A stretch of 64,000 nucleotides of DNA from Pseudomonas taiwanensis DSM 21245. Its GTDB lineage: Bacteria > Pseudomonadota > Gammaproteobacteria > Pseudomonadales > Pseudomonadaceae. A program made the position numbers and the translations under genes. The stretch spans positions 1 to 64,000 of the forward strand of contig NZ_AUEC01000026.1 in NCBI RefSeq assembly GCF_000425785.1, read 5' to 3'. The notes beneath the pieces were generated by a model that saw only the letters and a program-made list of their open reading frames with translations, searched no databases and was not told the origin of the DNA. Positions 56,785-64,000 of the stretch are shown piece after piece. The stretch's first letter is position 1; each line of letters starts with the position of its first letter.

Positions 56785-57369
56785 TTACTCGCCCAGGACC
56801 TGGCCGATGGTCGGGTCCTTGAACAGGCGCGTGAGGGCATCGCTCAGCACGTCACCGACCAGCTTGGTGTTGGTTTCCTGATTCGGCGCCATGCCGAAAC
56901 GCTGGTCCAGCGATGCACCGTAGCGGCCGCTGTAGCGACGGTTGGCATTGGACACGTCGGCACGGAAGGTGGCACCGATGGTAGCCTCGGTCACATACAG
57001 GTTGTCCTTGGGCGACTGGTATTTCAGCTCGGCCAGGGTCACGGTCAGTTGCGGTGCGTTGTAGGCGTTGGGGGTCGGGGTGAAGCCAAGCAGGCGCACG
57101 GCTGCTTCTGCCTGGGCTTGCAGCTTGGGCACGATGTCGTTGCCACTGACGCTGATGGTGCTGGTTTCAGGGTACATGCCACCGCGAGTACCCAGCGATT
57201 GCGAAGCCCGCCCATCGACGACCTTGACCACCACGGGCTGGCCATGACCGACCGGCGCGAGCTGGGCAGTGAGTTTGGGTTGCGGGCTGAGTTGTTGCGG
57301 GCTGTGGGCACAACCGACCAGGCTGAGGCTGGCCACGGCAATCAAACCGAACAACAGACGTTGCAACAT
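56785..57369 (-). CDS. YajG family lipoprotein
   Basis: A 194-residue lipoprotein with signal peptide and lipobox SLVGC (Cys20). Family stretches are VVVKVVDGRASQSLGTRGG (~47-65), KLQAQAEAAVRLLGF and the C-terminal TKLVGDVLSDALTRLFKDP. Function not established; it is an outer-membrane or periplasmic protein in E. coli. Confidence 0.9.
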   Translation of the reverse strand: MLQRLLFGLIAVASLSLVGCAHSPQQLSPQPKLTAQLAPVGHGQPVVVKVVDGRASQSLGTRGGMYPETSTISVSGNDIVPKLQAQAEAAVRLLGFTPTPNAYNAPQLTVTLAELKYQSPKDNLYVTEATIGATFRADVSNANRRYSGRYGASLDQRFGMAPNQETNTKLVGDVLSDALTRLFKDPTIGQVLGE

Positions 57370-58133
57370 GCGCGTTTCTCCAGAAAATGCGGCAAAGGCC
57401 CCCAGTATACTCAGCCAGGCCCTGACCAGTCATCGGCCTGCCCCGTCGTAAAGCCACTCTGGCACCCGACCAAAGCCGGGATTTGCACCCGCGCAAGCCC
57501 CGATGGCACCCACGCACCGCATTTCCCAGACAAACGCTGCAATAAAAACTACGAATTACGACCTTTCTGCCCGCGACATCGTTATAATCTCCCCCCGATT
57601 ATAAGGACGTCTCCTGATCGGGCCCCGCATTCGCCGATTGACCCCGGCACCTTCAACGCTTCGCCCACAGAGAGCCTTCCACTCAGGTCTTGCATCGGCT
57701 GTCGTGCCTGCTTTTCCGGCCCTTCGCACTGCATGAACCTGTGGGTTGCCATCGCGCAGTCCCCTTTTGAGGTTCACGTCTCCAAAAGAGCGTGAAAAAA
57801 CGGTTTTTCACAACTTCACGAGAGTGTGGCGAGCAAATGAACAGTCTGGCATGTGTAAAAGCGGCAGATGTGTCCCGAACAGCCCTGAACAGGCGGCTAA
57901 CGCGTTCATCCCGGATGGATGTCTGAGGTCGTTCCATAACGCACGCACGACACCTTGACCATTAGTCGAATTGCCGCACCTGTGGCAAGCGGCGTTCAAT
58001 AGCCGAACCCGAAGACTGATTGGCGGTGTCCGCGGAAGTTGCAAGAACTGCGAAAAGTCGGACATGGCGATCCTGGCGACCCTGGGGTCCTATGCTGTCA
58101 ATTAGGTAGCTGTAGATTGTGGAGACGCGTTAA
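57370..58133 (+). promoter_or_regulatory. 764-bp region upstream of mqo: promoter and long leader
   Basis: No convincing gene. A perfect TATAAT lies at 57583-57588, followed by a second A/T patch (GATTATAAGG). From there to the mqo ATG is ~540 bp. Within it are a perfect hairpin GTGAAAAA-acgg-TTTTTCAC (57792-57811), the segment CGGTTTTTCACAACTTCACG that overlaps it, and a short frame of 20 codons at 57734-57796 without a ribosome-binding site. A closer alternative -10 (TATGCT, 58092) has no good -35. The region may encode a leader RNA or small RNA. Confidence 0.45.
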
Positions 58134-59639
58134 ATGGCGCAGAACGAATCGGTTGATGTGGTACTGGTAGGCGCGGGCATCATGAGTGCCACCTTGGCCG
58201 TACTGCTCAAGGAGCTTGACCCGACCCTGAAGCTTGAGGTCGTCGAGGCGATGGACTCCGGAGCCGCGGAAAGCTCCAACCCCTGGAACAACGCAGGTAC
58301 CGGCCATGCCGGGCTGTGCGAGCTGAACTACACGCCCCAGGCCGCCGATGGCAGCATCGACATCAAGAAGGCCGTGCACATCAACACCCAGTTCGAGGTT
58401 TCGCGCCAGTTCTGGGCCTACCTGAGCAAAAAAGGCAGCTTCGGCTCGCCGCGCGCCTTCATCAACCCGGTGCCGCACCTGAGCTACGTCGAAGGTGACA
58501 AGGGTATCTCCTTCCTCAAGAAGCGCTTCGAGCTGCTCAAGCAGCACCATGCCTTCGCCGAGATGGAGTACACCGAAGACAAGGAAGTGATGAAAGAGTG
58601 GATGCCGCTGATGATGCCGGGCCGTCCGGCCGACCAGCGCATCGCCGCCACTCGCGTGCTCAAGGGCACCGACGTCAACTTCGGCGCCCTGACCAACAAG
58701 CTGCTCAAGCTGCTGAGCACCAGCCAGGACGCCCAGGTCAAGTACAGCAAGAAAGTCGTCGGCCTGCGCCGTAACGGCAGCGGCTGGACCGTCAGCATCA
58801 AGGACGTCAACAGCGGCGGCAGCCGTGAAGTGGACGCCCGTTTCGTCTTCCTCGGCGCCGGTGGCGCGGCCCTGCCGCTGCTGCAAATGTCCGGCATTCC
58901 GGAAAGCAAAGGTTTCGGCGGTTTCCCGGTGAGCGGCCAGTGGTTGCGCTGCGACAACCCGGAAATCGTCAAGCAACACCAGGCCAAGGTCTACAGCCAG
59001 GCCGCGGTTGGCGCGCCGCCCATGTCGGTACCGCACCTGGATACCCGTGTGGTAGATGGCAAGAAATCGCTGCTGTTCGGGCCGTACGCCGGCTTCACCA
59101 CCAAGTTCCTCAAGCACGGCTCGCTCATGGACCTGCCGCTGTCTGTACGCATGGGCAACATCGGCCCGATGCTGGCGGTCGCGCGCGACAACATGGACCT
59201 GACCAAGTACCTGGTCAGCGAAGTGATGCAGTCGATGGAGCAACGCCTGGAATCCCTGCGTCGCTTCTACCCGCAGGCCAAAGCCGAGGACTGGCGCCTG
59301 GAAGTGGCCGGTCAGCGCGTGCAGATCATCAAGAAGGACCCGAAGAAAGGCGGCATCCTGCAGTTCGGTACCGAGCTGGTCTCGGCCCAGGACGGCAGCC
59401 TCGCAGCCTTGCTGGGTGCATCGCCAGGTGCTTCGGTGACCGTGTCGATCATGCTCGAACTGATCGAGCGCTGCTTCCCCGAGCAGGCCAAGGGCGCCTG
59501 GGCTGCCAAGCTCAAGGAGATCTTCCCGGCTCGCGAGAAGACCCTGGCCAACGATGCCGCGCTGTACCACAAGGTCAGTGCCGACAACGATGCGGCCCTG
59601 GATCTGGTCGAAAGCAGCCCGGCCAAGCACTACGCCTGA
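58134..59639 (+). CDS. mqo: Malate:quinone oxidoreductase
   Basis: A 501-residue FAD-dependent membrane-associated enzyme that oxidises malate to oxaloacetate and passes electrons to ubiquinone. Motifs are the FAD-binding [20 protein letters not shown] at ~9-28, the family signature [20 protein letters not shown] at ~47-66, [15 protein letters not shown] and the terminal [12 protein letters not shown]. The start follows TGGAGA. It is one of the two or more mqo genes common in pseudomonads. Confidence 0.96.
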   Translation: MAQNESVDVVLVGAGIMSATLAVLLKELDPTLKLEVVEAMDSGAAESSNPWNNAGTGHAGLCELNYTPQAADGSIDIKKAVHINTQFEVSRQFWAYLSKKGSFGSPRAFINPVPHLSYVEGDKGISFLKKRFELLKQHHAFAEMEYTEDKEVMKEWMPLMMPGRPADQRIAATRVLKGTDVNFGALTNKLLKLLSTSQDAQVKYSKKVVGLRRNGSGWTVSIKDVNSGGSREVDARFVFLGAGGAALPLLQMSGIPESKGFGGFPVSGQWLRCDNPEIVKQHQAKVYSQAAVGAPPMSVPHLDTRVVDGKKSLLFGPYAGFTTKFLKHGSLMDLPLSVRMGNIGPMLAVARDNMDLTKYLVSEVMQSMEQRLESLRRFYPQAKAEDWRLEVAGQRVQIIKKDPKKGGILQFGTELVSAQDGSLAALLGASPGASVTVSIMLELIERCFPEQAKGAWAAKLKEIFPAREKTLANDAALYHKVSADNDAALDLVESSPAKHYA

Positions 59640-59652
59640 TCTGGCTGAAACG

Positions 59653-59679
59653 AAAAAACGCCCCTCGGGGCGTTTTTTT
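59653..59679 (+). terminator. Strong Rho-independent terminator of mqo
   Basis: AAAAAACGCCCC and GGGGCGTTTTTTT pair around TC, with an A-run before and a T-run after. It can work in both directions. Confidence 0.92.
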
Positions 59680-59714
59680 GTGTCTGCTCGCTGTGCCGCC
59701 TATACCGCCCTGCC

Positions 59715-59747
59715 CCTGTAGGAGCCGGCTCGCCGGTGATAAGGCCG
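59715..59747 (-). repeat. REP element
   Basis: CTGTAGGAGCCGGCTCGCCGG, reverse orientation of the P. putida REP, between mqo and the PA4642-like gene. Confidence 0.8.
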
Positions 59748-59761
59748 GTTCAGGCGGCCGA

Positions 59762-60052
59762 TCAGCCGCGGGCTTTATCGATGATCTCGATGTACTCCGG
59801 CGCATTGCGCTGGTCGGCGATCAACTCGACGAAGGTCTTGCCGTGCTCGTCCTTGCCGTCCAAGTCATGGCCGGCCTCGACGAAGAAACCGACAAAGCGC
59901 TCGAAATCGTCGACACGCAGACCACGATAGGCCTTGACCAGCTTGTGCAGCGACGGCGAGGTCACGCCATCGGCCGGCTCGAACTGAAGGAACGTCTTGA
60001 CGTAGTCATCGCTGATCTCGTCACCAATCACCTGCTTCTTGTCTTTGCGCAT
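59762..60052 (-). CDS. PA4642-like small protein
   Basis: A 96-residue acidic protein with the family sequence RKDKKQVIGDEISDDYVKTF near the start and HDLDGKDEHGKTFVELIAD near the end. It resembles a small ankyrin-type helical fold. Homologues follow mqo in other pseudomonads; function unknown. The start at 60052 follows TTGGAG; the frame is open upstream to 60076. Confidence 0.82.
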   Translation of the reverse strand: MRKDKKQVIGDEISDDYVKTFLQFEPADGVTSPSLHKLVKAYRGLRVDDFERFVGFFVEAGHDLDGKDEHGKTFVELIADQRNAPEYIEIIDKARG

Positions 60053-60120
60053 TGCCGGCTCCAACTGGACCATCACGGGATTTCGAAGGCCGGCAGTTTA
60101 CCCCCCTCAGGCGACAGGCC

Positions 60121-60591
60121 TCAACGCGTACGTACAGTGCCGGTGTGCAGGTCGGCCCAGACATGGCCGTTGGCGTAGGTCAGAAATTGCACGTAGACAG
60201 TTTCGTTACGCAGCAGGTCCATGACCACGCGATAATCGCTGACCGGGTAATTCAGGCTCAGCGTGCGGGTCTTTTCGTCGTACACCGGCTTCTTCAAACT
60301 CTTGCCGGCCTCACCGTCGAAGGTCAGCAGCACCTGGCCGATGGTCGCGCCCTTGCTCAGCGGCTTGCCCTTGAGGCGCATCTGCAGCGAGGCGGTGATC
60401 GGGATCGGTTGCTGGTCGGACTGACGTTGTGCTCCCACCACCACCGAGTAGTCGGTCACTTGCAGCAACTGCTGACCAGTCGGCGCTTCCTGGCGCAATG
60501 ACAAGTCATCGGGTGGGAGAAACTGGCTGTGCAACGGTGCGGCGCAAAGCGGCAGGCTTACGACCAGCAACAGGGAAAGAATCGCACGCAT
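60121..60591 (-). CDS. Exported hypothetical protein
   Basis: A 156-residue protein with a signal peptide (~1-18, LSLLLVVSLPLCAA). The mature part is beta-rich: LQVTDYSVVVGAQRQSDQQP, TFDGEAGKSLKKPVY and RTLSLNYPVSDYRVVMDLL. No Cys in the mature part. The start at 60591 follows AAGGAG; the frame extends to 60618. Family not recognised. Confidence 0.72.
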   Translation of the reverse strand: MRAILSLLLVVSLPLCAAPLHSQFLPPDDLSLRQEAPTGQQLLQVTDYSVVVGAQRQSDQQPIPITASLQMRLKGKPLSKGATIGQVLLTFDGEAGKSLKKPVYDEKTRTLSLNYPVSDYRVVMDLLRNETVYVQFLTYANGHVWADLHTGTVRTR

Positions 60592-60703
60592 GTGAGGCTC
60601 CTTGGCATGAAGGAGCACTCTAGCACGCCGGGTTTTGGCTGTACGGCCCTATTGCCACGGATCGGCACCAGCACACGCCGGCGTCCTGGCTGGGCAGCAC
60701 GCC

Positions 60704-61177
60704 TCAATCGAATTGCGCGATCATCCAGGCCAGGTATTGCGCCACGCCCTCGTCGCCTTCACGCGGCGCCCAGTGGGCATGCTCGCCTTCAGCCAAGGCC
60801 CGGTACGGCCCAGCCTTGCACTCGAACAGAATGCTGTCAGGCTCCAGTACGACCAGCCCGTGATAAAGCCCAGGCACAAGATCCACGCCCAGGCAGTCGC
60901 CACCGGCCTGCAGCACGCGCTTGTCGCATACCTGGCCGTCTTCATTGAAAATCAGCAGGCCCAGGCGCCCCTTGAGCACCAGCAGGGTTTCAGCCTTGTC
61001 GGCGCTCAGGTGCCGGTGCGGCGCGATGTAGGTGGAGGGCTGCAAGCCGACCGCCACCCGGTGGCACGGCTCATCCATTTCATGAAAGGTGTGATGATGC
61101 CGCTGGCGCGGCACCTCGGCGGCTGTGCTGGCCAGCCTGGCGAACAGCGTTTGGTCGATGAACTCAGGCCGGCGCAT
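60704..61177 (-). CDS. WbuC family cupin metalloprotein
   Basis: A 157-residue cupin-fold protein. Cupin motif 1 has histidines in IAPHRHLSADKAETLLVLKG and motif 2 in VDLVPGLYHGLVVLEPDS, likely a metal site. It matches the WbuC family (name from an O-antigen cluster protein); the reaction is unknown. The ATG at 61177 is 2 bp after the hpt stop, so it is cotranscribed with hpt. Confidence 0.82.
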   Translation of the reverse strand: MRRPEFIDQTLFARLASTAAEVPRQRHHHTFHEMDEPCHRVAVGLQPSTYIAPHRHLSADKAETLLVLKGRLGLLIFNEDGQVCDKRVLQAGGDCLGVDLVPGLYHGLVVLEPDSILFECKAGPYRALAEGEHAHWAPREGDEGVAQYLAWMIAQFD

Positions 61178-61179
61178 GC

Positions 61180-61737
61180 TTACAACCCCTTGACCGCGAA
61201 GATGCCGTTGGCGTTGCGCCAGTAGCCCTTGTAGTCCATACCATAGCCGAAGATGTAGCGATCGACGCATGGCAGGCCGACATAGTTGGCCTTGAGGTCC
61301 GGGCTGGCCTTGCGGTCGTGGTCCTTGTCGATCAGCACGGCAGTGTGCACCGAACGGGCGCCGGCATGCTTGCAGAAGTCGATGATGGCGCTGAGGGTGT
61401 GGCCTTCGTCGAGAATGTCATCGACGATCAACACGTCGCGGTCGATGAACGACACTTCCGGCTTGGCCTTCCAGAACAGCTCGCCACCGCTGGTTTGATT
61501 GCGGTAGCGGGTAGCGTGCAGGTAAGAGGCTTCGAGTGGGAACTGCAGGTGGGTCAGCAGCTTGCCGGCGAAGATCAGGCCACCGTTCATCACGCAGAAA
61601 ACCACCGGGTTCTTGTCGTGCAGGTCCTTGCAGATCTGCTCGCCGACTTTGGCGATGGCCGCTTCGACCTCAGCTTCGTTGTACAGGCAGTCTGCTTCGC
61701 GCATGACTTGACGGATGTGCTCGAGATCAGCGGACAT
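61180..61737 (-). CDS. hpt: Hypoxanthine(-guanine) phosphoribosyltransferase
   Basis: A 185-residue purine salvage enzyme that joins hypoxanthine or guanine to PRPP. The PRPP-binding motif VLIVDDILDEGHTL is at ~105-118, with the flexible-loop and base-binding segments FCVMNGGLIFAG and VDRYIFGYGMDYKGYWRN. The start at 61737 follows TGGAGAG; the long in-frame extension upstream is not homologous. It is divergent from upp. Confidence 0.94.
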   Translation of the reverse strand: MSADLEHIRQVMREADCLYNEAEVEAAIAKVGEQICKDLHDKNPVVFCVMNGGLIFAGKLLTHLQFPLEASYLHATRYRNQTSGGELFWKAKPEVSFIDRDVLIVDDILDEGHTLSAIIDFCKHAGARSVHTAVLIDKDHDRKASPDLKANYVGLPCVDRYIFGYGMDYKGYWRNANGIFAVKGL

Positions 61738-61810
61738 GGCGCTCTCCAGGGGGTGCATTTTGGAAAAGCGGGCAAAGGTACGCATCCGCTCGTCCCGAAT
61801 CAAGCATTTA

Positions 61811-61864
61811 TGGACTAACGTCCAGAATGACTGCACGACAGCACAGGCTGAATAGATTAATCTA
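61811..61864. promoter_or_regulatory. Palindromes in the hpt/upp divergent promoter
   Basis: TGGAC-taac-GTCCA (61811-61824) and the perfect 12-bp palindrome TAGATTAATCTA (61853-61864) lie in the 162-bp spacer. The second is 36 bp before the upp ATG. Possible regulator or RNA sites. Confidence 0.4.
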
Positions 61865-61899
61865 GCGCGGTTTTTTTGCCCGCCTTTCGGAGCCCCCCT

Positions 61900-62538
61900 A
61901 TGCCCACTCGTGAGATCCGCCATCCGCTGATCCGCCATAAGCTCGGCCTGATGCGCCGTGCCGATATCAGCACCAAGAATTTTCGCGAACTCGCCCAGGA
62001 AGTCGGCGCGCTTCTGACCTACGAAGCCACCCAGGACCTGCCGCTCGAAACCTACGAAATCGACGGTTGGTGTGGCAAGGTCCAAGTGGAAAAAATCGCC
62101 GGCAAGAAGATCACCGTGGTGCCAATCCTGCGGGCCGGTATCGGCATGCTCGACGGCGTGCTCAGCCTGATTCCGGGCGCCAAGGTCAGCGCCGTGGGCG
62201 TTGCGCGCAACGAAGAAACCCTCGAAGCGCACACTTACCTGGAAAAGCTCGCCCCGGACATCAACCAGCGCCTGGCCCTGATCATCGACCCGATGCTGGC
62301 CACCGGCGGCTCGATGGTCGCCACCATCGACCTGCTGAAGAAGGCCGGCTGCAAGGAAATCCGCGCCATGGTCCTGGTCGCCGCGCCAGAGGGCATCGAG
62401 GTGGTGGAAAAAGCCCACCCGGACGTCCAGATCTACACCGCGTCGATCGACCAGCACCTGAACGAGCACGGTTACATCGTTCCAGGCCTGGGCGACGCTG
62501 GCGACAAGATCTTCGGCACCAAGCAGAAGGACGCCTGA
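61900..62538 (+). CDS. upp: Uracil phosphoribosyltransferase
   Basis: A 212-residue pyrimidine salvage enzyme making UMP from uracil and PRPP. The PRPP-binding loop is in [20 protein letters not shown] (~126-146); the uracil-binding C-terminal segment is [22 protein letters not shown]. The ATG at 61900 follows CGGAG; eight upstream codons are rejected. The stop is 2 bp before uraA, so they form an operon. Confidence 0.96.
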   Translation: MPTREIRHPLIRHKLGLMRRADISTKNFRELAQEVGALLTYEATQDLPLETYEIDGWCGKVQVEKIAGKKITVVPILRAGIGMLDGVLSLIPGAKVSAVGVARNEETLEAHTYLEKLAPDINQRLALIIDPMLATGGSMVATIDLLKKAGCKEIRAMVLVAAPEGIEVVEKAHPDVQIYTASIDQHLNEHGYIVPGLGDAGDKIFGTKQKDA

Positions 62539-62540
62539 CC

Positions 62541-63815
62541 ATGCAGGACGGCTTCAACGACCCGCTCTGGCGCCAGGTCGTTTCGGGCGCGCAGATGCTC
62601 TTCGTGGCATTCGGCGCGCTGGTGCTGATGCCACTGATCACCGGCCTCGATCCGAACGTCGCGCTGTTCACCGCAGGCATCGGCACCTTGCTGTTCCAGT
62701 TGGTCACCGGTCGGCAAGTGCCGGTATTCCTGGCGTCGAGCTTTGCCTTCATCACCCCGATCATTCTCGCCAAGGGCCAGTTCGGCCTGGCCGAGACCAT
62801 GGGCGGCGTGATGGCCGCAGGCTTCGTGTACACCTTCATGGGCCTGATGGTGAAGATCAAGGGCACCGGTTTCATCGACCGCATGCTGCCGCCTGTGGTC
62901 ATCGGCCCGGTGATCATCTCCATTGGCCTGGCCATGGCCCCGATCGCCGCGAACATGGCCATGGGCAAGGCCGGTGACGGCAGTGTGCTGCTGCCGTACA
63001 AGACCGCCATGCTGATCTCCATGCCGGCACTGCTGACCACCCTGATCGTCGCCGTGTTCGGCAAGGGTATCTTCCGCCTGGTGCCGATCATCGCCGGTGT
63101 ACTGGTGGGCTTCGCCCTGTCGTTCGCCTTCGGCGTGGTCGATACCGCCAAGATCGCCGCCGCGCCATGGCTGGAGCTGCCCAACTTCACCGCGCCCGCG
63201 TTCAACTGGCAGGCCATCCTGTTCATCGTGCCCGTGGCGCTGGCCCCGGCCATCGAACACATCGGCGGCGTGATCGCCGTCGGTAGCGTGACCGGTCGCG
63301 ACTACCTGAAGAAGCCAGGTCTGCACCGCACCTTGCTGGGCGATGGCCTGGCGACCACCGCGGCCGGCCTGTTCGGTGGCCCGCCCAATACCACCTACGC
63401 CGAAGTGACTGGCGCGGTGATGCTGACCAAGAACTACAACCCGAAGATCATGACCTGGGCGGCGATCTTCGCCATCAGCCTGGCCTTCATCGGCAAGTTC
63501 GGCGCATTGCTGCAGAGCATTCCGGTTCCGGTGATGGGCGGCATTCTCTGCCTGTTGTTCGGCTCGATCGCGGCGGTAGGCATGAACACCATGATCCGCC
63601 ACAAGATCGACCTGGCCGAGGCGCGCAACCTGGTGATCGTGTCGGTAACACTGGTGTTCGGTATCGGCGGCGTGTTGATCGGCAGCGGCGACGGCCCGGA
63701 CGACTGGGGCCTCAAGGGCATTGCCCTGTGCGCCATCGTGGCCATTGCGCTGAACCTGATTCTGCCGGGCAACGACAGCTGGAAGCACAAGAAACTGGAC
63801 GACCAGTTGCCCTGA
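62541..63815 (+). CDS. uraA: Uracil permease (NCS2 family)
   Basis: A 424-residue inner-membrane H+/uracil symporter. It has about 12-14 hydrophobic segments and the NCS2 signatures VALAPAIEHIGGVIAVGSVT (~232-251) and FGGPPNTTYAEVTGAVMLT (~271-289), with the substrate-contact Glu residues of EHIG and YAE. Partner of upp in uracil salvage. Confidence 0.95.
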   Translation: MQDGFNDPLWRQVVSGAQMLFVAFGALVLMPLITGLDPNVALFTAGIGTLLFQLVTGRQVPVFLASSFAFITPIILAKGQFGLAETMGGVMAAGFVYTFMGLMVKIKGTGFIDRMLPPVVIGPVIISIGLAMAPIAANMAMGKAGDGSVLLPYKTAMLISMPALLTTLIVAVFGKGIFRLVPIIAGVLVGFALSFAFGVVDTAKIAAAPWLELPNFTAPAFNWQAILFIVPVALAPAIEHIGGVIAVGSVTGRDYLKKPGLHRTLLGDGLATTAAGLFGGPPNTTYAEVTGAVMLTKNYNPKIMTWAAIFAISLAFIGKFGALLQSIPVPVMGGILCLLFGSIAAVGMNTMIRHKIDLAEARNLVIVSVTLVFGIGGVLIGSGDGPDDWGLKGIALCAIVAIALNLILPGNDSWKHKKLDDQLP

Positions 63816-63825
63816 GTGACTGAGC

Positions 63826-63863
63826 CCCCATCGCCGGCAAGCCGGCTCCTACGGGAGCCGGTT
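63826..63863. repeat. REP element
   Basis: CATCGCCGGCAAGCCGGCTC, full match to the REP core, followed by an inverted half GGGAGCCGG. It lies between the convergent ends of uraA and hemH. Confidence 0.82.
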
Positions 63864-63892
63864 CACGGCTGAGAGAGGGGGGCGCAAACGCC

Positions 63893-64000
63893 TTATACCT
63901 TCTCGCACATTCCCGCCAGCACCCTCACCCACTCCGGGTGGTCATTCAGGCAAGGCACCAGCACCAACTCCCCGCCCCCCGCCTCGACAAACTGCTCACT
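63893..64000 (-). CDS. hemH: Ferrochelatase, C-terminal fragment
   Basis: The last 35 codons of a gene that runs off the right edge. The translation ends with the ferrochelatase pattern [16 protein letters not shown] and stop TAA at 63893-63895. Ferrochelatase inserts Fe2+ into protoporphyrin IX, the last step of haem synthesis. hemH next to uraA fits the P. putida order. Confidence 0.8.
   Translation of the reverse strand, partial: SEQFVEAGGGELVLVPCLNDHPEWVRVLAGMCEKV

Noticed and set aside
56734..57795. A 353-codon plus-strand frame across yajG and the mqo upstream region
   Set aside because: It crosses a lipoprotein gene on the other strand and a REP hairpin; the translation has no domain and changes character along its length.
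57746..57958. A 70-codon frame in the mqo leader
   Set aside because: No ribosome-binding site, no recognisable family and it overlaps the A/T hairpin.
62067..63815. The 582-codon frame that fuses antiparallel-looking sequence to uraA
   Set aside because: The extra 158 codons are the +1 frame of upp; uraA starts at 62541, 2 bp after the upp stop.

Overview
The window is a stretch of chromosomal core genome from a GC-rich gammaproteobacterium, almost certainly a member of the Pseudomonas putida group. Three things support this. The gene order hemH / uraA-upp / hpt / mqo ... pta ... trxB ... nadC-ampD-ampE ... fruBKA/fruR is, from memory, that of the P. putida KT2440 segment around PP_0744 to PP_0803. 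The intergenic regions carry P. putida-type REP palindromes (core cgCCGGCaaGCCGGct). The proteins include Pseudomonas-typical families (OprD porin, PA2169-like, PA4642-like, DUF1631). No insertion sequence, prophage, CRISPR array, tRNA or rRNA was seen.

Layout. 0-8.5 kb: end of an unidentified gene, an Aer-type energy-taxis receptor, and an RND efflux adaptor/pump pair followed by its own OmpR/CusS-type two-component system. 8.5-13 kb: a small exported protein, an OprD-family porin, a membrane diguanylate cyclase with an operator-like palindrome over its promoter, a PA2169-like protein and a DUF3820 protein. 13-20.6 kb: the fructose PTS operon fruB-fruK-fruA, the divergent regulator FruR with a recognisable operator, and a TatD-family nuclease. 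20.7-27.6 kb: a chemoreceptor, ampD-ampE (cell-wall recycling), a DUF1631 protein and nadC. 27.7-37.3 kb: trxB, cysZ, a BdlA-like soluble PAS-PAS chemoreceptor, a GT4 glycosyltransferase, an Old Yellow Enzyme, glutathione peroxidase, slyD, a DUF3565 protein and the long form of pta. 37.3-41.5 kb: an OmpA-type lipoprotein, an MBL-fold hydrolase next to a 207-bp nested inverted repeat, and a two-gene phosphorelay in which a receiver-TPR protein is translationally coupled to a small soluble histidine kinase.

41.6-50 kb is the least understood part. It holds a MalT-like LuxR regulator, a DUF1302-DUF1329 outer-membrane/periplasmic pair and an AMP-forming medium-chain-type acyl-CoA ligase, all on the minus strand. 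It reads as one metabolic module for uptake or hydrolysis of a hydrophobic acyl substrate and its activation to a CoA thioester. 50-57.4 kb: a 2-hydroxyacid dehydrogenase, rsmC, a Mn2+ exporter (TMEM165/GDT1 family) under a yybP-ykoY riboswitch, an M48 metalloprotease lipoprotein, an SRAP/YedK protein with two apparently exchanged active-site residues, two small coupled proteins (CPXCG, DUF2007), a PlsC-like acyltransferase and a YajG lipoprotein. 57.4-64 kb: a 0.76-kb gene-free leader region before mqo, then PA4642-like, exported and cupin proteins, hpt, the divergent upp-uraA pair (pyrimidine and purine salvage) and the 3' end of hemH.

All protein identifications come from reading motifs and recalled families; no database search was run. 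Starts were often moved downstream of the longest reading frame on the basis of ribosome-binding sites and family N-termini.
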